Shown: one piece after another, positions 13,601 to 28,600 of the stretch
Numbering within the stretch: position 1 is the first letter of the stretch
How the letters are laid out: each line of letters opens with the position of its first letter
From: Leptasterias polaris
Lineage: Eukaryota; Echinodermata; Asteroidea; Forcipulatida; Asteriidae
NCBI GenBank assembly: GCA_037783415.1
Contig: JAZGTN010000025.1
Span: 4,216,001 to 4,280,000, forward strand
Length of the DNA: 64,000 nt
Direction: 5' to 3'
Notes under the pieces: generated by a model
What the model was told of the DNA's origin: nothing
What the model saw: only the letters and a program-made list of their open reading frames with translations
Database searches by the model: none
Translations under genes and position numbers: made by a program

Positions 13601-16600
13601 GCGAAAGTAGTAGTCTCGGCCGATTTCCTACCTCCCGCCCAGGTAGTAGTTAATAAGCAGGACAGTTCTTTTCAGAACTGAGAAGTCTCCCGAAGTCTCC
13701 CGAAGTCTCCCGAAGTCTCCCGAAGTCTCCCGAAGTCTCCCGAAGTCTCCCCAATTCCGAATAATCTACTCCGCGACAGTAGAAGAAATAGCAAGACAAA
13801 TTCTCAAAGAACAAAATCTACCGAGCAAGTAGATATACACATGGTGTTACCACAAACCAAATTATACATTGATACCTCACCATACAATGCCTCAAATCCC
13901 ATATAAATTTACATTGATACCTCACCATACAATGCCTCAAATCCCATATAAATTTACATTAATACCTCACCATACAATGTCTCGAAACCCATGTTGATAA
14001 AGAAACTGTCTAAAATGCTCTTGGGAAAATTTTAAAGAGATTTTGTACCAATGGCAGAAAAGAGGACTATGTGTTGAATGACCTCGAACATATATTTACT
14101 TTGTGTCCAGGCTCCTTCAGGAAGAGAACAAAGCATCTTGGCTGCCTCATGGTCTGAGGATAAGACTGAACAAAGATGGGACTATTGAGATTCAAGAAGT
14201 CAGAGATGAGGCAAGTAAACACCTCACCCTAACCATAAGTAGTCCCAGCTGCCAAGTCCCCTAGGGCTTTTCCCTCATTAACCCTAACCATCCCTAACCC
14301 TACAAATTCAAACAGGGCAAAGTGTTTAATTTTGTTAGGTTAAGTACAGTGAAGTTAGGATTGGGTGTTTGATTCTGTGGGATTGTGTATCCTTGCTGAC
14401 AAGTAATGGTGTTGGAATTTGATTGAGTGGGTATGGTGGATGTGTGAAATGTACATGTCTGGCATTGCTCTTTCCTCCATGGTCTAATGAGATAGTTGTT
14501 GGATTATGTTATGTTGGGTACTGTGTGATTTCACTGATCAAATTTTTGCACATGCCAAGTGTACACACTCCAACAAAATCAAACAAAAAAGGCCTGTTGG
14601 AGTTTGTTAGGTTGTGTATCGTCCCCCTAAGATTGGGCACAGTTCCCATCTCATGGTAGTATAAGCTGTTGGAATGTGTTGGGTTAGGGGTGGATTCTAG
14701 TAAAAACGCTTTGGGAGTTAGGGTTAACATGTACCCAGAAACAACCTTTTTTCCCCCCCATGGGCGGTACAATTGAGATGCAAGAAGTCAGAGATAAGAA
14801 AGTCACCACCTTACCACAGTCATTGTAGTCCAGTGGTTAGACTGCAGGATTTCCAATCACAAGTTTGTGGGTTCGAATCTGACTGAATGCCCTGATCTTC
14901 CCTAATTAAAACAAAAATCAAGGATTGACATAATGTTGAGTCATGTTGTTGAAATAGGTACTTTGCTTGTCTTCTTTTAACAAGCATAATATTCTTACTA
15001 CTAAAGTCTGATTTCCGATTTGTTTTGCCCTTTGAAAAGTCAGAAAAAATGGTGATTAAATAGCCTGAAAAATATATTAAACCATACACCGTTTTGTTTT
15101 CCCTTCTTGTTCCGTCCTTGCTCTTTTGGTAACGTGTTTTTTGTTGTTTGTCCTGTTTCGTCCCTGTCTGTATGTTTTGTTGTAATTTAAGCTCCGTTCA
15201 GTAATCTAGTCTTTGTTGTATAAGGCATTTCTATACAAGACTTTGTCTTCTGAATATGCCTCCATATTTGCCTCTGCTTCATTTGAGTCTCTTATAATTA
15301 TTATTTTTTTTATATAAATAAGTTCTTTATACATATTTGCTTAATAGACCTTCTTAATATTAATTGTATGTACATTTTGCAATATGGAAATAAATGTCGA
15401 GTTGAATTGAATTGAATTGAACAAGTAGGTCAGCTCTTGTGCTCAAACACTATTTTCCTACTTTTTCCTAAGCACCAAATATCATGCCTGCTTTAACACG
15501 TTGACTGCCGGCCTAACATTCGTAGGGCGTTCCCATTTGCCAAGTGTGGTGCGCATGCGCGCATACCAAATAGGTACTTTTTTGGTGTCTACATGTTGTA
15601 ATACGTTCATTTCTAATTACTTTATGGAGAAAAAAATATCTACGAAATAACTCGTAGCTGGCAATGGCATGAAGTTGATTATTTCACTATGCCAGCTACG
15701 AGTTATCTCGTGCCGCGTCACTACGAGACAACTCGTAGGTTGGCAGTGGTATAGAGCTGATTACTCCAATATGCCAACTACGAGTTATCTCGTATTGCAT
15801 TACTACGATATAACTCATACGTTGGCAATCAGATGATGAACTTATTTGAATATCCATACAATTTATGCAAAATGTATTACATTCTGTGAAAGTTTGTACT
15901 GTGGATGTCTTTTTATTGTATGTTATGTGTACTGAGCCTACCCTGCAACATTCATTTATTACAAGATGGCGCGACTAAATGCTGACTGTGTGGCAGACCT
16001 CATGATGAGTTCTGGCAGCGATGATCAAGAAATGGAATCCTTTGACGAATCTGACGGAAATGAAACCTCAGAAATGCCCACGGATGAAAGTGATTTTGAA
16101 ATATCACAGAGTGATGAAAGCAGTGATAGTCTGTCTGATGGAAGAAGTGACCCAACGATTTCTTCGGATGATTCCAATGAGAACAATACACCACCAGTAA
16201 CACAAGGACGGAGGAGAGTTCGCGGTGGAGGCGTATTGCGTGGTCATGGGGTTCGCACTAGAGGAGGACGTGGCCTTGGGAGAGGCAGAGGAGCAGCTCC
16301 AGCCCAAGCAGCAGCTCCAGCCCAAGCAGCAGCTCCAGCCCAAGCAGCTGCAGCTCCAGCCCAAGCAGCAGCTCCAGCCCAAGCAGCAGCTCATGCTCCA
16401 GCAGCACAAAGAGGCAGAGCAGTTAGAGGTCGAAATCGTGCGCCTGCTGCCCCATTGCCTACTAACTGGTCAAACATTGCACAAGATCCACCGGATTTTG
16501 TTTTTAGAGAGAATTCTGGTCTTCTCAATCCAGTGCAAGGTGCTTCACCTGGCGACTATTTTGGTTTGTTCCTGACACCAGAATTACTGGATATCATGGT

Positions 16601-19600
16601 AACAGAAACGAACAGATATGCGGCAGCGGAAATAAACAAACAAAGGCCGTTGCGACGGGTATCCCGTTTTCATCAGTGGAAAGACACCGATGCAGCAGAA
16701 ATGAAACAATTTCTGGCACTGCTGATTCACATGGGTCCCAACAATTTACCTTCCTTAGAGCACTACTGGAGCACCGATGTTCTGTACAGGTCCCCATTCT
16801 TTGGTGGTGTAATGAGTCGCAACCGGTTTCAATTGCTTCTTCGCTTTTGGCATTTCTCCGACAACTCACTGGATCACGATGATCGCTTGTACAAGATACG
16901 ACCGGTACTGGATCATTTCAACAATACAATGATCCGAATCTACTATCCAAGAAAAGACCTTTGCATAGACGAATCTATGGTACTGTGGCGTGGGAGATTG
17001 TTGTTCCGGCAGTACATCAAGAATAAACGCCACAAGTATGGAATCAAATTCTATGAGATGTGCGAGTCCCGAGGTCTGGTCCTGAAGATTCGTATATATT
17101 CTGGAACTAGCTTCGACGACCCTGCTGACTTACATTTAGGACAAGCTGCTGCTATTGTACTTGACCTACTGGATGGTCACCTCGACAAAGGTCATGTGGT
17201 GTACACGGATAACTACTACAACTCGGTGGGTCTGGTGAAAAAACTAACCAACCGCTCAACCTACCTCTGCGGAACTCTCCGCTTTGACCGCAAGGAAAAC
17301 CCCAAAGACCTTATCAAGAAGAAGTTGAAAAAGGGAGAACACGAGTGGAGAAGGTCGGACTCAGTGGTGGTTTGCAAATGGAAAGACAAACGTGATGTCC
17401 TGACAATCACCAACATGCACCGAGTGGAGATGGTTGATGTTCCCAATCGGAATAACAAAATCTCTAAGAAGCCAAACGTCGTCGGTGATTACAACCTCGG
17501 AATGTCAGGGGTAGACAGGTCTGATCAAATGATGTCATATTACTCAGCCCTGCGTAAAACACTGAGGTGGTACAAAAAAATTGGCCTTCACATCATCGAG
17601 ATCTTTCTTCTGAACGCCTACATCCTGTACAACGAGTACAGCGACAATGAAATAAGGATCCTGAAGTTTCGTGAGAGTGTAATAATTCATCTGCTAGGCG
17701 ACGCAATGGATCGTCTTCAAGGCCAAGGGCGACGAGCACCCCAAGCTCCAATGCCAACAGCTGATTCATTCCACTACCTTGCAAATCTGCCACCCACGGA
17801 GAAGAAAGAGAGGCCAACCAAACCATGCCGCATTTGCACAAGAGCCGGCAGAAGACGAGAAACCCGCTACATCTGCGATGTCTGTCCGGACAAGCCACCT
17901 CTCTGTGTGGAAAAATGCTTCAAGGAATACCATGTGCCCCAATAAACTGTAGGCCTACTGAAGAAACTGTACCTTTAGAAAATCAGAACAATCAGATGGA
18001 ACTTTGAGAACAATCAGAAACTAGACCTATCAAGAAATCAGAAAAATGTTGTTCTAATTGTTTTCGCTTCACTTGGCACTTCCATTTTTTTCAGAAAAAA
18101 GAAGCAAAATGTTGCCAGAGACAAGGCAAGTGCCCTCCTGCCTTCCCTCTTCCCTCCCCTGCAAGATATACCAGTGTGATCAAACTTTTATGAAAAACCA
18201 CAAATCAATATGCAAACAAATCTTGGCATTATGATAAGTTCTTCTTCACTCTTGATTGAAAAATAAAGTACACCAGAAACAGGGTGACAAAACATCTCAA
18301 TTTTTGTCAATTTTTGGTTGTATTTCCAACAGCAAAAACACACAAAAAAATAAATTTGAACATACATATTCTAAGGATGTATGTCTACACCACTGCCAGA
18401 AGTGTATTTGTTGCGTTCTCAGTGATGCCAGTGTATTAAATTAACAATACAAAAGCCTTTCATTCTCTACGAGTATACTCGTAGTGGCAGAATCCGTTAC
18501 ACCTCTTACTACGAATATACTCGTAGGCAGCAGTCAACGTGTTAATGGGTGTCATGGTTGTTTGTTTGCCTGTTTGTTTGCAGGAGAAGGTGGAGAGTTC
18601 ACCAGGCTTTGTCAACTACTACCTTCATGCGTCGGTCGGTCATATCAGAGATGTACGTACTGGTGGCAACCTGATTGCTCATGTCCAGGTCGGGAAGACC
18701 TACCACAAGCGTAAAGAGGTAAGGCTGTATATGGGATTTGAGGCATTGCATGGTGAGGTATCAATGTATAATTTGGTTTGTGGTAACACCATGTGTATAT
18801 CTACTTGCTAGGTAGATTTTGTTCTTTGAGAATTTGTCTTGCTATTTATTCTACTGCCGCGGATTAGATTATTCGGAATTCGGGAGACTTCTCAGTTCTG
18901 AAAAGAACAGTCCTGCTTATTAACTACTACCTGGGCGGGAGGTAGGAAATCGGCTGGGACTACTACTTTCGCTATGTGGATCGAGGGGACTTCTCACTAT
19001 TAACTTCACTGCTGCGGAGTGAGTTCTTAATTGGTCTTAACGTTTTGACTAGCTTGCTCTAGTCACTGTCAGGAGACTGAAGAGTGTAAGTCATGTTGTT
19101 CCAGTAAGGCTGTGTCAAAATTAACGGCTTTTGCAGTTGCTTTGGGTTTTTCAATGTTATCGCTGCAGCCAGCGTGTAGCGTGTCATAACTTCCTAACCT
19201 TTGACCACTTTGTTGTGTACCAACAGGGCCCATTTTCAAAGAGCCGCTTAAGCAGAAAATATTGCTTAACATTTGTTTGCTTAGCAGAAATGAACAGGAT
19301 ACCAGTCACAAATTGTACATGTGACATGGTAGTTTGGCTGGTAACCTTATTCTGGTAAGCATAAGTTTGTTGTGCTTAGCAACTTTTTATGCTTAAGCAG
19401 CTCTATGAAATGGAGCCCTGGTAGCAACAACTAGACAGTTATGGGTTTGATGCATTGGATGTTGAGATATCAATGTACATAACGTATATTCAGTTGGCGG
19501 TAACACCATGAGCATATACATCTGTGGCATGTCATTGCCGAGCAGTCTAGTTCAATGGACCCAAACTCTGGTGTTGTCAGCAGCAGAGTGTAAGTTTGAA

Positions 19601-22600
19601 TCCCGGTCATGACACTTGTGCCCCTGAGCAAGGCACTTAACCATAATTGCTTCGTAAAAAGTTGAGAAGGTAGTGCATTCTGCTCTACCAGCCAGGCTCC
19701 TAGCGGACGATACCTATGCCTGCATTTAAACAAATACAGAATGTAGGAATGTAACAAATGTGGAGAGATAAATGGTTGATCATTTTCGTGGGTTTTATTA
19801 TTTTTTTGTTTTGTCTGTAGGGAGTGACACACATGCAGTGGTACATTTTCAATGACTTCAGTATTGAATCCATTGAAAAACATGAAGTTGTACAATTCAA
19901 CATGGAGTGGAAGGTTCCTTGTGTCTTGTACTACATGAGAGAAGACATCAACGACCATTATGAAATCACAAGTAAGAAACTATTATCTTCATCAAAAACA
20001 GTTAACGTGGATAGATAGTTAAATAGGTCCTGTGTGTTGTGTAATGCATGTAAAAGAACCCAGTACACTTAGCGTAAAGAGAAGGGGTTCGCCCCGGTGT
20101 TCCTGGTTTGATTGGCAGCATATTGTGCTGCAGCACCTTGTAAACCATTACATGGATGATAGATAGACTCTGACAGCCTGCAGTATGGTATCATGTGGTG
20201 AATGCATCTACACAATAGACAGTCAACCCTCCTACTGTCTGACCATTCAATATCATCCACTGTGGTTTTGGACAATAGATAGACTATACCAGTCTGCAGT
20301 ATGGTATCATGTGGTGAATGCATCTACACAATAGACAGTCAACCCTCCTACTGTCTGACCATTCAATATCATCCACTGTGGTTTTGGGCGAAAGATAGAC
20401 TATACCAGTCTGCAGTATGGTATCATGTGGTGACTGCATCTACACAATAGACAGTCAACCCTCCTACTGTCTGACCATTCAATATCATCCACAGTGGTTT
20501 TGGACAATAGATAGACTATACCAGCCTGCAGTATGGTATCATGTGGTGAATGCATCTACACAATAGACAGTCAACCCTCCTACTGTCTGACCATTCAATA
20601 TCATCCACAGTGGTTTTGGACAATAGATAGACTCTGCCAGCCTACAGTATGGTATCATGTGGTGAATGCATCTACACAATAGACAGTCAACCCTCCTACT
20701 GTCTGACCATTCAATATCATCCACAGTGGTTTTGGACAATAGATAGACTATACCAGCCTGCAGTATGGTATCATGTGGTGACTGCATCTACACAATAGAC
20801 AGTCAACCCTCCTACTGTCTGACCATTCAATATCATCCACTGTGGTTTTGGACAATAGATAGACTATGCCAGCCTGCAGTATGGTATCATGTGGTGAATG
20901 CATCTACACAATAGACAGTCAACCCTCCTACTGTCTGACCATTCAATATCATCCACTGTGGTTTTGGACAATAGATAGACTATACCAGCCTGCAGTATGG
21001 TATCATGTGGTGAATGCATCTACACAATAGACAGTCAACCCTCCTACTGTCTGACCATTCAATATCATCCACTGTGGTTTTGGGCTAAAGATAGACTATA
21101 CCAGCCTGCAGTATGGTATCATGTGGTGAATGCATCTACACAATAGACAGTCAACCCTCCTACTGTCTGACCATTCAATATCATCCACTGTGGTTTTGGA
21201 CAATAGATAGACTATACCAGCCTGCAGTATGGTATCATGTGGTGAATGCATCTACACAATAGACAGTCAACCCTCCTACTGTCTGACCATTCAATACCAT
21301 CCACTGTGGTTTTGGGCTAAAGATAGACTCTGCCAGCCTGCAGTATGGTATCATGTGGTGAATGCATCTACACAATAGACAGTCAACCCTCCTACTGTCT
21401 GACCATTCAATATCATCCACTGTGGTTTTGGACAATAGATAGACTATGCCAGCCTACAGTATGGTATCATGTGGTGAATGCATCTACACAATAGACAGTC
21501 AACCCTCCTACTGTCTGACCATTCAATATCATCCACAGTGGTTTTGGACAATAGATAGACTATACCAGCCTGCAGTATGGTATCATGTGGTGACTGCATC
21601 TACACAATAGACAGTCAACCCTCCTACTGTCTGACCATTCAATATCATCCACTGTGGTTTTGGACAATAGATAGACTATGCCAGCCTGCAGTATGGTATC
21701 ATGTGGTGAATGCATCTACACAATAGACAGTCAACCCTCCTACTGTCTGACCATTCAATATCATCCACTGTGGTTTTGGACAATAGATAGACTATACCAG
21801 CCTGCAGTATGGTATCATGTGGTGAATGCATCTACACAATAGACAGTCAACCCTCCTACTGTCTGACCATTCAATATCATCCACTGTGGTTTTGGGCTAA
21901 AGATAGACTATACCAGCCTGCAGTATGGTATCATGTGGTGAATGCATCTACACAATAGACAGTCAACCCTCCTACTGTCTGACCATTCAATATCATCCAC
22001 TGTGGTTTTGGACAATAGATAGACTATACCAGCCTGCAGTATGGTATCATGTGGTGAATGCATCTACACAATAGACAGTCAACCCTCCTACTGTCTGACC
22101 ATTCAATACCATCCACTGTGGTTTTGGGCTAAAGATAGACTCTGCCAGCCTGCAGTATGGTATCATGTGGTGAATGCATCTACACAATAGACAGTCAACC
22201 CTCCTACTGTCTGACCATTCAATATCATCCACTGTGGTTTTGGACAATAGATAGACTATGCCAGCCTGCAGTATGGTATCATGTGGTGAATGCATCTACA
22301 CAATAGACAGTCAACCCTCCTACTGTCTGACCATTCAATATCATCCACTGTGGTTTTGGACAATAGATAGACTATACCAGCCTGCAGTATGGTATCATGT
22401 GGTGAATGCATCTACACAATAGACAGTCAACCCTCCTACTGTCTGACCATTCAATATCATCCACTGTGGTTTTGGACAATAGATAGACTATACCAGCCTG
22501 CAGTATGGTATCATGTGGTGACTGCATCTACACAATAGACAGTCAACCCTCCTACTGTCTGACTATTCAATATCATCCACTGTGGTTTTGGACAATAGAT

Positions 22601-25600
22601 AGACTATACCAGCCTGCAGTATGGTATCATGTGGTGACTGCATCTACACAATAGACAGTCAACCCTCCTACTGTCTGACCATTCAATATCATCCACTGTG
22701 GTTTTGGACAATAGATAGACTATACCAGCCTGCAGTATGGTATCATGTGGTGAATGCATCTACACAATAGACAGTCAACCCTCCTACTGTCTGACCATTC
22801 AATATCATCCACTGTGGTTTTGGACAATAGATAGACTATGCCGTGGTGAATGCATCTACACAATAGACAGTCAACCCTCCTACTGTCTGACCATTCAATA
22901 TCATCCACTGTGGTTTTGGACAATAGATAGACTATACCAGCCTGCAGTATGGTATCATGTGGTGAATGCATCTACACAATAGACAGTCAACCCTCCTACT
23001 GTCTGACCATTCAATATCATCCACTGTGGTTTTGGACAATAGATAGACTATACCAGTCTGCAGTATGGTATCATGTGGTGAATGCATCTACACAATAGAC
23101 AGTCAACCCTCCTACTGTCTGACCATTCAATATCATCCACTGTGGTTTTGGGCGAAAGATAGACTATACCAGTCTGCAGTATGGTATCATGTGGTGACTG
23201 CATCTACACAATAGACAGTCAACCCTCCTACTGTCTGACCATTCAATATCATCCACAGTGGTTTTGGACAATAGATAGACTATACCAGCCTGCAGTATGG
23301 TATCATGTGGTGAATGCATCTACACAATAGACAGTCAACCCTCCTACTGTCTGACCATTCAATATCATCCACAGTGGTTTTGGACAATAGATAGACTCTG
23401 CCAGCCTACAGTATGGTATCATGTGGTGAATGCATCTACACAATAGACAGTCAACCCTCCTACTGTCTGACCATTCAATATCATCCACAGTGGTTTTGGA
23501 CAATAGATAGACTATACCAGCCTGCAGTATGGTATCATGTGGTGACTGCATCTACACAATAGACAGTCAACCCTCCTACTGTCTGACCATTCAATATCAT
23601 CCACTGTGGTTTTGGACAATAGATAGACTATGCCAGCCTGCAGTATGGTATCATGTGGTGAATGCATCTACACAATAGACAGTCAACCCTCCTACTGTCT
23701 GACCATTCAATATCATCCACTGTGGTTTTGGACAATAGATAGACTATACCAGCCTGCAGTATGGTATCATGTGGTGAATGCATCTACACAATAGACAGTC
23801 AACCCTCCTACTGTCTGACCATTCAATATCATCCACTGTGGTTTTGGGCTAAAGATAGACTATACCAGCCTGCAGTATGGTATCATGTGGTGAATGCATC
23901 TACACAATAGACAGTCAACCCTCCTACTGTCTGACCATTCAATATCATCCACTGTGGTTTTGGACAATAGATAGACTATACCAGCCTGCAGTATGGTATC
24001 ATGTGGTGAATGCATCTACACAATAGACAGTCAACCCTCCTACTGTCTGACCATTCAATACCATCCACTGTGGTTTTGGGCTAAAGATAGACTCTGCCAG
24101 CCTGCAGTATGGTATCATGTGGTGAATGCATCTACACAATAGACAGTCAACCCTCCTACTGTCTGACCATTCAATATCATCCACTGTGGTTTTGGACAAT
24201 AGATAGACTATGCCAGCCTACAGTATGGTATCATGTGGTGAATGCATCTACACAATAGACAGTCAACCCTCCTACTGTCTGACCATTCAATATCATCCAC
24301 AGTGGTTTTGGACAATAGATAGACTATACCAGCCTGCAGTATGGTATCATGTGGTGACTGCATCTACACAATAGACAGTCAACCCTCCTACTGTCTGACC
24401 ATTCAATATCATCCACTGTGGTTTTGGACAATAGATAGACTATGCCAGCCTGCAGTATGGTATCATGTGGTGAATGCATCTACACAATAGACAGTCAACC
24501 CTCCTACTGTCTGACCATTCAATATCATCCACTGTGGTTTTGGACAATAGATAGACTATACCTGCCTGCAGTATGGTATCATGTGGTGAATGCATCTACA
24601 CAATAGACAGTCAACCCTCCTACTGTCTGACCATTCAATATCATCCACTGTGGTTTTGGGCTAAAGATAGACTATACCAGCCTGCAGTATGGTATCATGT
24701 GGTGAATGCATCTACACAATAGACAGTCAACCCTCCTACTGTCTGACCATTCAATATCATCCACTGTGGTTTTGGACAATAGATAGACTATACCAGCCTG
24801 CAGTATGGTATCATGTGGTGAATGCATCTACACAATAGACAGTCAACCCTCCTACTGTCTGACCATTCAATACCATCCACTGTGGTTTTGGGCTAAAGAT
24901 AGACTCTGCCAGCCTGCAGTATGGTATCATGTGGTGAATGCATCTACACAATAGACAGTCAACCCTCCTACTGTCTGACCATTCAATATCATCCACTGTG
25001 GTTTTGGACAATAGATAGACTATGCCAGCCTGCAGTATGGTATCATGTGGTGAATGCATCTACACAATAGACAGTCAACCCTCCTACTGTCTGACCATTC
25101 AATATCATCCACTGTGGTTTTGGACAATAGATAGACTATACCAGCCTGCAGTATGGTATCATGTGGTGAATGCATCTACACAATAGACAGTCAACCCTCC
25201 TACTGTCTGACCATTCAATATCATCCACTGTGGTTTTGGACAATAGATAGACTATACCAGCCTGCAGTATGGTATCATGTGGTGACTGCATCTACACAAT
25301 AGACAGTCAACCCTCCTACTGTCTGACTATTCAATATCATCCACTGTGGTTTTGGACAATAGATAGACTATACCAGCCTGCAGTATGGTATCATGTGGTG
25401 ACTGCATCTACACAATAGACAGTCAACCCTCCTACTGTCTGACCATTCAATATCATCCACTGTGGTTTTGGACAATAGATAGACTATACCAGCCTGCAGT
25501 ATGGTATCATGTGGTGAATGCATCTACACAATAGACAGTCAACCCTCCTACTGTCTGACCATTCAATATCATCCACTGTGGTTTTGGACAATAGATAGAC

Positions 25601-28600
25601 TATGCCGTGGTGAATGCATCTACACAATAGACAGTCAACCCTCCTACTGTCTGACCATTCAATATCATCCACTGTGGTTTTGGACAATAGATAGACTATA
25701 CCAGCCTGCAGTATGGTATCATGTGGTGAATGCATCTACACAATAGACAGTCAACCCTCCTACTGTCTGACCATTCAATATCATCCACTGTGGTTTTGGA
25801 CAATAGATAGACTATGCCAGCCTGCAGTATGGTATCATGTGGTGAATGCATCTACACAATAGACAGTCAACCCTCCTACTGTCTGACCATTCAATATCAT
25901 CCACTGTGGTTTTGGACAATAGATAGACTATACCAGCCTGCAGTATGGTATCATGTGGTGAATGCATCTACACAATAGACAGTCAACCCTCCTACTGTCT
26001 GACCATTCAATATCATCCACTGTGGTTTTGGGCTAAAGATAGACTATACCAGCCTGCAGTATGGTATCATGTGGTGAATGCATCTACACAATAGACAGTC
26101 AACCCTCCTACTGTCTGACCATTCAATATCATCCACTGTGGTTTTGGACAATAGATAGACTATACCAGCCTGCAGTATGGTATCATGTGGTGAATGCATC
26201 TACACAATAGACAGTCAACCCTCCTACTGTCTGACCATTCAATACCATCCACTGTGGTTTTGGGCTAAAGATAGACTCTGCCAGCCTGCAGTATGGTATC
26301 ATGTGGTGAATGCATCTACACAATAGACAGTCAACCCTCCTACTGTCTGACCATTCAATACCATCCACTGTGGTTTTGGGCTAAAGATAGACTCTGCCAG
26401 CCTGCAGTATGGTATCATGTGGTGAATGCATCTACACAATAGACAGTCAACCCTCCTACTGTCTGACCATTCAATATCATCCACTGTGGTTTTGGACAAT
26501 AGATAGACTATGCCAGCCTACAGTATGGTATCATGTGGTGAATGCATCTACACAATATACAGTCAACCCTCCTACTGTCTGACCATTCAATATCATCCAC
26601 AGTGGTTTTGGACAATAGATAGACTATACCAGCCTGCAGTATGGTATCATGTGGTGACTGCATCTACACAATAGACAGTCAACCCTCCTACTGTCTGACC
26701 ATTCAATATCATCCACTGTGGTTTTGGACAATAGATAGACTATGCCAGCCTGCAGTATGGTATCATGTGGTGAATGCATCTACACAATAGACAGTCAACC
26801 CTCCTACTGTCTGACCATTCAATATCATCCACTGTGGTTTTGGACAATAGATAGACTATACCAGCCTGCAGTATGGTATCATGTGGTGAATGCATCTACA
26901 CAATAGACAGTCAACCCTCCTACTGTCTGACCATTCAATATCATCCACTGTGGTTTTGGGCTAAAGATAGACTATACCAGCCTGCAGTATGGTATCATGT
27001 GGTGAATGCATCTACACAATAGACAGTCAACCCTCCTACTGTCTGACCATTCAATATCATCCACTGTGGTTTTGGACAATAGATAGACTATACCAGCCTG
27101 CAGTATGGTATCATGTGGTGAATGCATCTACACAATAGACAGTCAACCCTCCTACTGTCTGACCATTCAATACCATCCACTGTGGTTTTGGGCTAAAGAT
27201 AGACTCTGCCAGCCTGCAGTATGGTATCATGTGGTGAATGCATCTACACAATAGACAGTCAACCCTCCTACTGTCTGACCATTCAATATCATCCACTGTG
27301 GTTTTGGACAATAGATAGACTATACCAGCCTGCAGTATGGTATCATGTGGTGAATGCATCTACACAATAGACAGTCAACCCTCCTACTGTCTGACCATTC
27401 AATATCATCCACTGTGGTTTTGGACAATAGATAGACTATGCCAGCCTGCAGTATGGTATCATGTGGTGAATGCATCTACACAATAGACAGTCAACCCTCC
27501 TACTGTCTGACCATTCAATATCATCCACTGTGGTTTTGGACAATAGATAGACTATACCAGCCTGCAGTATGGTATCATGTGGTGAATGCATCTACACAAT
27601 AGACAGTCAACCCTCCTACTGTCTGACCATTCAATATCATCCACTGTGGTTTTGGACAATAGATAGACTATACCAGCCTGCAGTATGGTATCATGTGGTG
27701 ACTGCATCTACACAATAGACAGTCAACCCTCCTACTGTCTGACTATTCAATATCATCCACTGTGGTTTTGGACAATAGATAGACTATACCAGCCTGCAGT
27801 ATGGTATCATGTGGTGACTGCATCTACACAATAGACAGTCAACCCTCCTACTGTCTGACCATTCAATATCATCCACTGTGGTTTTGGACAATAGATAGAC
27901 TATACCAGCCTGCAGTATGGTATCATGTGGTGAATGCATCTACACAATAGACAGTCAACCCTCCTACTGTCTGACCATTCAATATCATCCACTGTGGTTT
28001 TGGACAATAGATAGACTATGCTGTGGTGAATGCATCTACACAATAGACAGTCAACCCTCCTACTGTCTGACCATTCAATATCATCCACTGTGGTTTTGGA
28101 CAATAGATAGACTATACCAGCCTGCAGTATGGTATCATGTGGTGAATGCATCTACACAATAGACAGTCAACCCTCCTACTGTCTGACCATTCAATATCAT
28201 ACACTGTGGTTTTGGACAATAGATAGACTATACCAGCCTGCAGTATGGTATCATGTGGTGAATGCATCTACACAATAGACAGTCAACCCTCCTACTGTCT
28301 GACCATTCAATATCATCCACTGTGGTTTTGGACAATAGATAGACTATGCCAGCCTGCAGTATGGTATCATGTGGTGAATGCATCTACACAATAGATTTTA
28401 CACAATATCTACACAATATTATTGTCAGTAATTGTGCTGTTGGATGTGTAATAAGAAAACAAAAAAATGAATTTAGTGTTAATTCTGGTTGTGAGGCCTA
28501 GGATTCTCAGAAAAGCAAACTTAATCACTGTACTAGCCAAGAACCCAATGGAGAGAAGACAAGGAAGGGAGTTTTAGTTGTGGGAGGAAAACCCCAGAGA

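Larger units (their letters stand above)
15497..18541 (+). mobile_element. Complete piggyBac transposon (3,045 bp)
   Basis: TTAA flanks both ends (15493-15496, 18542-18545). The 12-bp terminal inverted repeat CACGTTGACTGC (15497-15508) is matched at 18530-18541. Subterminal repeats with ctacgagttatctcgta-like palindromes occupy 15640-15830 and 18465-18525. It encodes one uninterrupted transposase. Inserted in the GC-AG intron of PAN2 in the same orientation. Intact ends and frame suggest a recent, possibly still active copy. Confidence 0.96.

Noticed and set aside
14818..14886. Possible functional tRNA gene
   Set aside because: Acceptor stem pairing fails after four base pairs and no CCA-side match is seen.
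20069..28162. Many 60-83-codon reading frames on both strands across the satellite
   Set aside because: They recur because the 116-bp unit is repeated; three units are needed to return to frame and no start, domain or conservation supports translation.
20158..28396. CRISPR-like regular repeat
   Set aside because: Eukaryotic context, no unique spacers between repeats, monomers abut directly.
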